NCBI GenBank assembly: GCA_047975765.1
Contig: JBKEEF010000004.1
Location: 62,001 to 126,000, forward strand
Direction of reading: 5' to 3'
Length of the DNA: 64,000 nt
From: JAQWBS01 sp047975765
GTDB taxonomy: Bacteria > Pseudomonadota > Alphaproteobacteria > RF32 > CAG-239
This document shows, piece by piece, positions 57,044 to 64,000 of the stretch (position 1 is its first letter; every line of letters starts with the position of its first letter). Under the pieces are notes generated by a model. It was not told the origin of the DNA. It searched no databases and saw nothing but the letters and a program-made list of their open reading frames with translations. The translations under genes and the position numbers were made by a program.

Positions 57044-57643
57044 TTACGCTTTAGAATAATCAGAATTATTGTAAAGTTGCTCAAGGAAACCTAGAGTTAT
57101 TTGGCTGTCACTTTCCTTTTCAATGAGCTTTTTACAAGTGGCATAAAAGTTTTCAAAATTTTCTTGATAGCTTTTTTTGCAGTTGTATGAAGTGATTTCT
57201 TCATTAAAAAGTTTTTTTAGTGCCTTGGCAAAATCATTATGAGAATTTTTGCTGTTTTCCTGTATTGCATAGAACTTGATATAGCTGATGTCTTTTGTTT
57301 TACTCAAAAGAAATAAGTTAATTAAGGCAGACCTCAATTCCCACTCATAATGTCCAGTTTTTGCAGTATCCGTTAATTGATCAAACAGTCTTTTACCTTC
57401 TTTTTCATGTTTTGCTTTGGTACAAAGATATTGTTCAGTAAAGCCTGGAAGGTTTTGATAAAGTTCGAGATCATCTGCAACAGGAATTGTTTTTTGCAAC
57501 AAAACTTTTTTGTAACTTTTCAACAAAGTCTCAATTTCTATGACTTTTTCTTGTAGAACATAAATTTTGCGAAAAGCAAAATAGACACCAGCCAAAGTCA
57601 AAGCGAGCAATGAAGAGAGGATAATAATCAGAATTGTTTCCAT
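57044..57643 (-). CDS. Membrane-anchored helical protein, unknown function
   Basis: This 199-residue protein has an N-terminal membrane helix (about residues 3-25), a coiled stretch (V-L-Q-E-K-V-I-E-I-E-T-L-L-K-S) and a helical, charged remainder with two cysteines near the C-terminal third. I recognise no family. The ATG at 57643 lacks a ribosome site; an in-frame start 29 codons upstream would include promoter sequence. It is a single gene with its own extended -10 promoter. Confidence 0.6.
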   Translation of the reverse strand: METILIIILSSLLALTLAGVYFAFRKIYVLQEKVIEIETLLKSYKKVLLQKTIPVADDLELYQNLPGFTEQYLCTKAKHEKEGKRLFDQLTDTAKTGHYEWELRSALINLFLLSKTKDISYIKFYAIQENSKNSHNDFAKALKKLFNEEITSYNCKKSYQENFENFYATCKKLIEKESDSQITLGFLEQLYNNSDYSKA

Positions 57644-57687
57644 AAGATTTGATTTTATAATTTTATTAATAATTAATTTTGAAAATG

Positions 57688-57716
57688 AGAATAACATAAA
57701 GATTAAATTGCGTCTA
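57688..57716 (-). promoter_or_regulatory. Extended -10 promoter of gene at 57643
   Basis: On the minus strand TAGACG (57716-57711), 17 bases ending TGT, TATTCT (57693-57688). The leader to the ATG is about 38 bases without Shine-Dalgarno. Confidence 0.45.
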
Positions 57717-57729
57717 CATTTTTTAGACA

Positions 57730-57755
57730 AAAAACCTCTCCGAAGAGAGGTTTTT
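57730..57755 (-). terminator. Terminator after aspartate aminotransferase gene
   Basis: AAAAACCTCTC (57730-57740) pairs perfectly with GAGAGGTTTTT (57745-57755) around a four-base loop. Confidence 0.92.
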
Positions 57756-57772
57756 GTAAAATTGTTTTTTTC

Positions 57773-58951
57773 TTAAAGTTTTTCGCAGAATTTTTTGAGT
57801 CTTTGAACAGCTTTTCTAATGTTTTCTTCTGAACAAGCATAACTCAAACGAATTGTTCCTTCGGCTCCAAAGCTTTCACCTGGAACAGCTGCAACATATT
57901 CTTCATCTAAAAGTCTGAGAGCAAATTCATTGTCGTTTAGTCCAAATTTTGAAATATCACAAAGCACGTAGAAAGCTCCGTTTGGACGAACAAAAGAAAG
58001 ATTAGGAATTTCACTTAAAAGATCACAAATTAAATCTTTTCTTTTTGCGAATGAGTTTCTCATTTCAATGATTTCTTTGTCAGCGACACCTTGAAGTGCA
58101 GCTAAAGCACCATATTGTGCAAAAGAAGTTGGATTACTTGTCGTGTGGCTTTGGAGTGCTGAAATTTTCTTAATCAACCAAAGTGGAGCTGTTAGATAAC
58201 CTAATCTCCAGCCAGTCATAGCATAAGCCTTGCTAAATCCATTAACAGTGATGGTGAGATCTGCTATTTTATCATTTAGACTACCAATACTAATGTGTGG
58301 GAATTGGTTGTCATAAATGAGTTCTTCATAAATTTCATCAGAAAGAACCATCACATTGTGTTTTATGAGAATTTCAGCAATTTTTTCTAATGTCTCTTTC
58401 TTGTAAACACTACCAGTTGGATTGGATGGAGAGTTCAAAATGAGAAGTTTAGTCCTTGGTGTGATTGCTTTTTCAAGTTGCTCTGCTGTTAGTTCATAAT
58501 TATTTTCAGGAAGTGTTTTGACTTCAATTGGTTTTGCACTAGAGGCTTTGACCATTTCTGGGTAGCTCACCCAATATGGCGCAGGAATGATCACTTCATC
58601 ACCTTCACCACACAAAGCACAAACTGCGGAAAAAACAGAAAACTTTGCACCTGGTGCAACAATTACTCTGTCTGGAGATGTTTTGATATTATTTTTTGCA
58701 AATTTTTTAACAATTTCTTGTTTGAGTTCAGGAATACCACTTGCAGGCGTGTAGCGGACTTTTCCTTCATTGATTGCTTTGATGCAAGCGTCTTTGATGC
58801 CTTGAGGCGTATCAAAATCTGGTTCACCAGCAGACATTGAACAAACATCAAAACCGTTTGTTTTCATTTCTTTGGCTTTGTTTGAAATGGTAAGTGTTGC
58901 AGAAGGTGCAAGGTTTCCCATAAATCCTGTTGTGTTTTGCAAGTCGCTCAT
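57773..58951 (-). CDS. aspC: Class I pyridoxal-phosphate aminotransferase (aspartate aminotransferase, type Ib)
   Basis: This 392-residue PLP enzyme exchanges amino groups between aspartate and 2-oxoglutarate. S-A-G-E-P-D-F-D-T-P and R-Y-T-P-A-S-G-I-P-E-L-K are the type Ib N-terminal features. N-S-P-S-N-P-T-G near residue 170 and the PLP Lys in G-F-S-K-A-Y-A-M-T-G-W-R-L-G-Y near 235 are intact. Arg near the C-terminus (I-R-L-S-Y-A) binds the alpha-carboxylate. AAGGAG precedes the ATG. Some relatives also act on prephenate, which the family alone cannot rule out. Confidence 0.93.
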   Translation of the reverse strand: MSDLQNTTGFMGNLAPSATLTISNKAKEMKTNGFDVCSMSAGEPDFDTPQGIKDACIKAINEGKVRYTPASGIPELKQEIVKKFAKNNIKTSPDRVIVAPGAKFSVFSAVCALCGEGDEVIIPAPYWVSYPEMVKASSAKPIEVKTLPENNYELTAEQLEKAITPRTKLLILNSPSNPTGSVYKKETLEKIAEILIKHNVMVLSDEIYEELIYDNQFPHISIGSLNDKIADLTITVNGFSKAYAMTGWRLGYLTAPLWLIKKISALQSHTTSNPTSFAQYGALAALQGVADKEIIEMRNSFAKRKDLICDLLSEIPNLSFVRPNGAFYVLCDISKFGLNDNEFALRLLDEEYVAAVPGESFGAEGTIRLSYACSEENIRKAVQRLKKFCEKL

Positions 58952-58965
58952 AAAAATCTCCTTAA

Positions 58966-59757
58966 TTAAACATTATGATGATTGATTTGAAAGTTTTCTT
59001 TATCATCCTTTATTGCCATATCTGTTAAGTATGTCATTTCAATGCTGTTTTTCCAAAGAATGTAGAAAAGACTGAGTTGATCTCTTTGGGAATAGTTTTC
59101 TAACATTTCCCACCATTGTTGCATAATTTTGATGCAAGAAGGATCATTGTGTTTCCGATAGATGACGTTGTTTTCGGTCAGACCATTTTGTTTCGGGTAT
59201 CCCTCTTTTAGTAAAAATTCTCTATGTTTTTCAAGTCGTTCTTTTTTATCTTTTTCTGTTCTAAGACAAAGGTCAATTTCGTCATAAATGCAACTTCTTC
59301 TGCGGTGTTGGGGAATTGAAAGAATAACAGATGTATGGCTCAAAGCCTCTGCGGATTCAAAAAGTTTTGAGGTTAAAACAACAATATTCGCATCAATATA
59401 GATACTTTCTTGATATTCAGGAAAAAGCAAATTTGGAAAAAATTTGTGATAGCGGTTGTTCTTATGATTTCCCATATTATCAAAAATAAGAGGACGAATT
59501 TTCCATGGACCAACAGTTTTTCTTTTGATCAAATCTTGGTTATCTGTGAAAAAAACATATTCATATTCTGGGTCTAAGAATTCGTTGATATTTATTGAAT
59601 CATAATCCTTACCTGTTGAACAAGTATAGATAATTTTACTAGGTTTGTTTTTGCTAATTTCTTTATGGTATTTCTTTATCTTATTTCTAAGTATAAGAGA
59701 ATAGTATATTTCTTTAAGTTTTCCTTTAAGAATTCTTCTTTTTCTTCTGAGCAACAT
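58966..59757 (-). CDS. DUF616 (TOD1/MUCI70-type) glycosyltransferase-like protein
   Basis: This 263-residue protein has a basic N-terminus and then the DUF616 pattern: I-Y-T-C-S-T-G-K-D-Y-D near residue 45, Y-V-F-F-T-D, P-W-K-I-R-P-L, R-Y-H-K-F-F-P, S-I-Y-I-D-A-N-I near residue 120, R-R-R-S-C-I-Y-D-E and R-D-Q-L-S-L-F-Y near 225. The fold is related to glycosyltransferases with an N-terminal D-x-D-like Asp (I-D-A). Eukaryotic members modify glycans; bacterial ones occur in polysaccharide loci. ATG at 59757 and a TTG two codons earlier are both possible starts. It is the only such gene here. Confidence 0.78.
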   Translation of the reverse strand: MLLRRKRRILKGKLKEIYYSLILRNKIKKYHKEISKNKPSKIIYTCSTGKDYDSININEFLDPEYEYVFFTDNQDLIKRKTVGPWKIRPLIFDNMGNHKNNRYHKFFPNLLFPEYQESIYIDANIVVLTSKLFESAEALSHTSVILSIPQHRRRSCIYDEIDLCLRTEKDKKERLEKHREFLLKEGYPKQNGLTENNVIYRKHNDPSCIKIMQQWWEMLENYSQRDQLSLFYILWKNSIEMTYLTDMAIKDDKENFQINHHNV

Positions 59758-59770
59758 TCTCAAATTATTC

Positions 59771-61480
59771 CTAATTTTTGCAAAAATTTATCAACCAATT
59801 GTTTTCTTGTTCTGTCAAGAAAGGAGAAAGAGCAACACAAACTTTTTGCTGGTAGTTATTGAGCCATTCCTTTTCTTTGTTGGAAAGCATTTTATCGTCA
59901 ATTCCTTTGATGTCAAATGGAATTAGGGTTAGGCTCTCAAAACTTAGAATTGTTTTCTCAAAATTTTTATCTTCAATTTTAACAACACGATATAAGTTTT
60001 CATGACGAATACCATATTTTCCTTCAAGATAGTATCCAGGTTCAATTGAGATAACAACATTTTCCTTCATTGGTGCATATCTGTAAACAGAAGAAATGGA
60101 CTGAGGTCCTTCGTGAACGTTGAGGAAAAATCCAACGCCGTGACCTGTCCCGTGTTTATAGTCTTTTCCTTCTGCCCATAAAGGTTCTCTGGCAAGAGCA
60201 TCTATTGTTCCGCCGTTAATTTTTTCAGGAAAACTTGCTGTTGCCAGGGCGATGTGAGATTTTAAGACAAGAGTGTAGTCGTGTTTCATTTCTTCGTTAA
60301 TCTCACCAACTACGATTGTTCTGGTCACATCTGTTGTGCCATCAAAATATTGTCCCCCGCTATCAAGTAAGAAAAGATTGTTGTTTTCAATTTTTTTGTT
60401 ACTCTTTGGAGTGGGTTGATAGTGAACAATTGCTCCATTTGAACCAAAAGCTGCAATCGTTTCAAAGCTATTGGAGAAAAATAAATCTTGTTGTTTTCTA
60501 AATTCATAAAGTTTTTCAACAATATCTAGTTCCGTTTTACCAAGCGCATTTTTTTCAAACCAATATAAAAATTTGGTAACAGCCACACCGTCTTTGAGGT
60601 GAGCTTTTTGTGTGCTTTTTATTTCTACTTCATTTTTCTGAGATTTTAGTTCTGCAATATAGTCATATCCATTTTTTGTGGAAATGCGGTTCTTTTCAAA
60701 AACAGATTTAAGAAAATATGGTGTGCTTTCTTTGTTAATTTCTAAAGTTTTTTTGCTAAGTTTTTTGAACTCCGTTGAAATTTTTTCCATAGAAATGATT
60801 TTGAAATCTGAAAACTCTTCTTGAGAAATATCGTCGCTGAAAATGGTAACATAACTGTTTTTCTCAATGAGCGCATAACCTCTGAAAATAGGGGATGTTG
60901 GCAAATAGTCAGAACGGAGGTTTAAAAGCCATGAAGTATTATCTGCCAAAGTTGTGAAATAGGCGTCATAGCCAACAACATTGATTCTTGCGACCACTTC
61001 TGAAATTTTTTCTTCTCTGGAAAGTCCTGCATATTCTGTTTCATGTTCAAAAACAACAGGTTTTTTATTGCATTTTGCTTCTATAAGAACTTTTTCAATG
61101 TAAGAAGTTGTTGATTTTGCTGCTTTGAAAAGAGGTATCTCTTTTATAGATGAGGTCCAAGGGTTGAATCCAATTCGGAAATTCTTGTTGTTCGTTTCAA
61201 GCTCAGTTAAAAAATCTGTAAATTCACTCACAGAATGGACTTGAACTTCAAGTGGATTGACTTCTAATTGTGCCTGAATATCATAGCGACCGTCCACAAA
61301 AAGATGAGCTTTTTCTGGTGTGAGAATCATTTTTCCTGCAGACCCACTAAAACCAGTTAATTGAAGTAATAAATTTTCCTCATCTAACAAATCTTGTTCA
61401 AGAAAGATAGTATTGCGAGGAATGTAATATGCATCAAGTTTTTGCTTTTTAAGTTGAGCTTGTAAGTCTTGTAAAGTCAT
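59771..61480 (-). CDS. pepP: Xaa-Pro aminopeptidase (M24B)
   Basis: This 569-residue cytoplasmic metallopeptidase removes N-terminal residues before proline. Two creatinase-like N-terminal domains precede the pita-bread catalytic domain. Metal ligands are all visible: Asp in L-L-D-S-G-G-Q-Y and D-G-T-T-D-V-T-R-T, His in H-G-T-G-H-G-V-G, Glu in S-I-E-P-G-Y-Y and Glu in I-R-H-E-N-L. The C-terminal helical end is as in plant and alphaproteobacterial proteins. GGAG lies eight bases before the ATG, which follows the prmA stop after two bases. Confidence 0.93.
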   Translation of the reverse strand: MTLQDLQAQLKKQKLDAYYIPRNTIFLEQDLLDEENLLLQLTGFSGSAGKMILTPEKAHLFVDGRYDIQAQLEVNPLEVQVHSVSEFTDFLTELETNNKNFRIGFNPWTSSIKEIPLFKAAKSTTSYIEKVLIEAKCNKKPVVFEHETEYAGLSREEKISEVVARINVVGYDAYFTTLADNTSWLLNLRSDYLPTSPIFRGYALIEKNSYVTIFSDDISQEEFSDFKIISMEKISTEFKKLSKKTLEINKESTPYFLKSVFEKNRISTKNGYDYIAELKSQKNEVEIKSTQKAHLKDGVAVTKFLYWFEKNALGKTELDIVEKLYEFRKQQDLFFSNSFETIAAFGSNGAIVHYQPTPKSNKKIENNNLFLLDSGGQYFDGTTDVTRTIVVGEINEEMKHDYTLVLKSHIALATASFPEKINGGTIDALAREPLWAEGKDYKHGTGHGVGFFLNVHEGPQSISSVYRYAPMKENVVISIEPGYYLEGKYGIRHENLYRVVKIEDKNFEKTILSFESLTLIPFDIKGIDDKMLSNKEKEWLNNYQQKVCVALSPFLTEQENNWLINFCKN

Positions 61481-61482
61481 TT

Positions 61483-62352
61483 TTATTTCTCCATAAGAGC
61501 TGCACGCCAGTTATCAATTTCATAAATCTCTAAGAGTTTTAAGCCTTGTTCTTGATGAGCTTTAATCACCCAGTCAACTTGATCTTCCACAAATCCTGAA
61601 AGGATGCAGTATCCACCTTCATTTAGACTTTCGTGTAAATCAGCAGCCATTTCAATGAGTGGTCGAGCAAGAATATTGGCAATGATGATGTCATATTTTG
61701 TATTTTCTTTAACAAAATCTGAGGAATATCCATTGCTGACTTCAGCAGAAATGATCCCATCAACGTCATTGTCTGTTGCATTTTGACGAGTTACCCAAAC
61801 AGCTTCTTCATCAATATCAACTGCAAAGATTTTGCTTTCTTCTTTCCAAATTTTAGCACAGGCAATTGCCAAAATACCAGAACCGCAACCCATATCCAAA
61901 ATTTTATCTTTTTTAGCATTAATTTTTCTAAGTTCTCCAATAGCTTTTAGGCAGGCTTTTGTTGTTTGGTGTTCGGAACCAAAGGCAGTTGCCGCATAAA
62001 TCTTGATTGGGATTTTATCTGTTTTAGGTTGTTCTTTTTCATGAATGCCGTAAATAAGGAAATCTTCCAATTCAACAGGAGAAAATTCAATCACATTATC
62101 TTTAAGCCAATTTTGACTTTCTAAAAGTTCAATTTTATAGGGAATGAGTTCAATGTTTTGGTTTTTTGCAGTATCAATAAAATCTTTTTCATCAAAATTT
62201 AGCCCTTTATAGGCAACATATTCTTCATTTCCACTTTCAGTGAAGTTGCAAGACACAACATCAAAATATTCTTCTAAAAATTCAGCTAAAAAAGGATTTA
62301 ATTCTTCTCTTTCTTCAAAAGTGATTTGAAAACACTTGCCAGCATTGCTCAT
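61483..62352 (-). CDS. prmA: Ribosomal protein L11 methyltransferase
   Basis: This 289-residue class I methyltransferase trimethylates L11. The N-terminal substrate-binding region (about 1-100) is followed by A-F-G-S-E-H-Q-T-T, the SAM motif L-D-M-G-C-G-S-G-I-L-A near residue 150, acidic D-I-D in A-V-D-I-D-E-E-A, and N-I-L-A near 220. It ends W-R-A-A-L-M-E-K, as usual. The pair prmA-pepP is conserved in alphaproteobacteria, supporting both. Confidence 0.93.
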   Translation of the reverse strand: MSNAGKCFQITFEEREELNPFLAEFLEEYFDVVSCNFTESGNEEYVAYKGLNFDEKDFIDTAKNQNIELIPYKIELLESQNWLKDNVIEFSPVELEDFLIYGIHEKEQPKTDKIPIKIYAATAFGSEHQTTKACLKAIGELRKINAKKDKILDMGCGSGILAIACAKIWKEESKIFAVDIDEEAVWVTRQNATDNDVDGIISAEVSNGYSSDFVKENTKYDIIIANILARPLIEMAADLHESLNEGGYCILSGFVEDQVDWVIKAHQEQGLKLLEIYEIDNWRAALMEK

Positions 62353-62443
62353 TGTTTTTTATTTTTCCCTATAACGATTTATTTACCAAATGCGGATTAT
62401 ATTATATATAACAAATATTACCACTTTAAAAAGAGATTATATT

Positions 62444-63181
62444 ATGAAAAAATTTACAGGTATGCTTGCTGTTGTTTTTTTATCAGGATGTTCTTGGTAT
62501 GAGGCAACAACAAACATTGATAGTCAGATGATTAGCTTTTATGATGGTTCTCCTACATTGAGTAGTTCAGAATATATCACGGATAATTCTTATCCAAAAG
62601 GACAAGTTTTGACAGCTTACAAAGGCTTTACTGTCGTTGACCGAAAAACATTCCGCAAAGAAGTTTATCGTAGCGAGGAAGTTCGCGCGACAAGTGATGG
62701 TGAAATGGCAGGTGCATCTGTTCCTCTTAAGTTTAAGGTAAATGAAATCCGTAAAGCTATTGGTCAAGTTCAGCTCAGAGATGGTGCTTATATGCTCCTA
62801 GAAGCAGATATGCCAAATTATGTTATTCTTGTGAACCAAGAAGGTGAGGTATATAACAAAATTGGTGTTATCAAGAATAGCAGACTAACTTTGCTTGAAA
62901 CTTCATACAGAATTACACCAAGAAATTTTCATTTTGAAGTCGTTTCAAAATCGTCTTCTGTGCAAACAAGACCTGTTAAAGGTTTCGATATTAAGTATGA
63001 AGGCATTAACTTAGACCGTCTTGTCTTTACATACTATGATTATAGTAAATCTGATGGAGCAACTGGATATTTTGAAAATATTACTTTCCCTCAAAGTCAA
63101 CAAATTATTGAAATTGATGGTTCTGGTTTCAAAGTTTTGAAGGCAACACCATCAAAGTTGGATTATATCATTATAAAGTAG
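62444..63181 (+). CDS. Putative lipoprotein, unknown function
   Basis: This 245-residue protein has a signal peptide and a lipobox L-S-G-C (Cys16). The mature part is beta-rich with no other cysteine. A notable segment is V-D-R-K-T-F-R-K-E-V-Y-R-S-E-E-V-R-A near residue 70. I recognise no family; residues after the Cys (S-W-Y) do not suggest inner-membrane retention. The ATG at 62444 is preferred to one 18 codons upstream because the signal peptide begins there. It is followed by a strong terminator. Confidence 0.68.
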   Translation: MKKFTGMLAVVFLSGCSWYEATTNIDSQMISFYDGSPTLSSSEYITDNSYPKGQVLTAYKGFTVVDRKTFRKEVYRSEEVRATSDGEMAGASVPLKFKVNEIRKAIGQVQLRDGAYMLLEADMPNYVILVNQEGEVYNKIGVIKNSRLTLLETSYRITPRNFHFEVVSKSSSVQTRPVKGFDIKYEGINLDRLVFTYYDYSKSDGATGYFENITFPQSQQIIEIDGSGFKVLKATPSKLDYIIIK

Positions 63182-63194
63182 TGGTTTGAGAATT

Positions 63195-63218
63195 AAAAGC
63201 AGGTGAAAACCTGCTTTT
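63195..63218 (+). terminator. Rho-independent terminator
   Basis: AAAAGCAGGT (63195-63204) pairs perfectly with ACCTGCTTTT (63209-63218) around a GAAA tetraloop, followed by T. Confidence 0.93.
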
Positions 63219-63322
63219 TTCTATTATTTGTTACTAATTTAAAAAAATCTTGCAGAAAAATGGCTCTTGGGATATAACCAAGTAAAATTTTATATATTTA
63301 ATTGATGTTTAGGGAGAATAAA

Positions 63323-64000
63323 ATGGCTGGTCACTCGCAGTTTAAAAATATCATGTATCGCAAAGGCGCTCAAGACGCTAAAAAAGCAAAAGTTTTTGCA
63401 AAACTTTCTCGTGAAATTACAGTTGCAGCAAAGAGTGGAACACCTGATCCCGATAAAAACCCAAGATTAAGATTGGCTATCCAAGCTGCCCGTGCAGAGT
63501 CTATGCCAAAAGACAATATTGAACGTGCTTTGACAAAGGCAAGTCAGGTTGTTGGTGGTACAGATTATGTGACAGTTCGTTATGAAGGATATGGTCCGGG
63601 AAACGTTGCAATTATTGTTGAAGCTTTGACTGATAACAAAAATAGAACAGCTGGAAATATTCGTACAATTTTTGGAAAACGTGGTGGAAATATGGGAGAA
63701 AGTGGCTCTGTTGCTTTCAACTTTGAAAGAATTGGTTTTATTCAATATCCAAAATCTGTTGCAGATGCAGACAGAGTGTTTGAAGAAGCACTTAATGCAG
63801 GTGCTAATGATGTTGCTTCAGATGAAACACATCATGAGATTGAAACCATTCCAGATGACCTTGGCTCAGTTACAGAAGCTTTGGAAAAAATCTTTGGCAC
63901 ACCTTCGGTTTCTCGTTTGGATTGGAAAGCATTAGTGAATGCTGATATTGATGATGTTGAGAAGGCAAAATCTTTGATGGGTATGATTGAAGCGCTTGAA
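63323..64000 (+). CDS. yebC: YebC/PmpR family protein, 3' end beyond the window
   Basis: The frame is open from the ATG at 63323 to the last base of the window (226 codons). It begins M-A-G-H-S-Q-F-K-N-I-M-Y-R-K-G-A-Q-D, the YebC signature, and continues with K-L-S-R-E-I-T-V-A-A, Y-E-G-Y-G-P-G-N-V-A, K-N-R-T-A and G-S-V-A-F-N-F-E. Only about 15-25 residues should be missing, judged from the usual length near 245. YebC proteins were annotated as transcriptional regulators; members have since been linked to translation of difficult sequences. GGGAG precedes the ATG. In proteobacteria ruvC often follows. Confidence 0.95.
   Translation, partial: MAGHSQFKNIMYRKGAQDAKKAKVFAKLSREITVAAKSGTPDPDKNPRLRLAIQAARAESMPKDNIERALTKASQVVGGTDYVTVRYEGYGPGNVAIIVEALTDNKNRTAGNIRTIFGKRGGNMGESGSVAFNFERIGFIQYPKSVADADRVFEEALNAGANDVASDETHHEIETIPDDLGSVTEALEKIFGTPSVSRLDWKALVNADIDDVEKAKSLMGMIEALE

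Noticed and set aside
1..64000. CRISPR arrays, insertion sequences, prophage genes
   Set aside because: No regularly spaced repeats, transposase, integrase or phage structural genes were seen.

Overview
The window is about 64 kb of AT-rich chromosome, densely packed with ordinary bacterial genes and with no phage, transposase or CRISPR array that I can see. The gene content points to a low-GC alphaproteobacterium. The F0 ATP synthase operon runs atpI-atpB-atpE-b'-b with separate b and b' genes. The alphaproteobacterial form of YbjN, a YdcH/DUF465 protein, a DciA-DsbA pair, flagellar fliO-fliP, KDPG-pathway genes and phosphatidylethanolamine synthesis are also present. A gut or host-associated uncultured lineage would fit, but that is inference.

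Layout. 1-5 kb: MacB/Lol-type ABC transporter, a FadL porin divergent from an HxlR regulator, and a QmcA/NfeD pair. 5-10 kb: YdcF, YdcH, response regulator-UppP, and an M23 peptidase overlapping xseA. 10-14.5 kb: ftsY-mtaB and a tandem malate/lactate dehydrogenase pair. 14.6-17.1 kb: a COG4586/4587/3694 ABC exporter whose ATPase is frameshifted in an A8 tract. 17.3-21.2 kb: acpP-fabF-mltG, then a repeat-bearing spacer and a metallo-beta-lactamase-fold hydrolase. 21.2-27.1 kb: ybjN, lgt, a degenerate GGDEF protein, queA, pheA, an exonuclease and an orphan gene. 27.1-32 kb: atp operon, dsbA-dciA and fliOP. 32-40 kb: a second repeat-bearing spacer, an orphan gene, an outer-membrane barrel, tkt, an RNA m5U methyltransferase and an active-type diguanylate cyclase. 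40-43.7 kb: YfgM-like/bamB/der. 43.7-45.4 kb: three small orphan genes, each with its own promoter and terminator. 45.4-51.5 kb: pssA/psd, tRNA-Leu and an eptA-lipid kinase-pmrA-pmrB-like operon. 51.6-57 kb: flavin reductase with a repetitive RS tail, two cysteine-rich secreted proteins, an MFS pump and kdgK-kdgA. 57-64 kb: aspartate aminotransferase, a DUF616 glycosyltransferase-like gene, pepP-prmA, a lipoprotein and the 5' part of yebC.

Themes. Envelope lipid genes sit close together: PssA and Psd make phosphatidylethanolamine, EptA would transfer its head group and release diacylglycerol, and the adjoining SEC59/DGK1-type kinase is placed to recycle it under PmrAB-like control. The less explained content is (i) a family of structured intergenic repeats with compensatory stem changes, (ii) small orphan genes with good promoters but no Shine-Dalgarno sequence, two of them paralogous, and (iii) a secreted eight-cysteine module found in two adjacent genes. 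Intact two-gene overlaps and short gaps suggest many operons, and most transcription units end in strong hairpin terminators.
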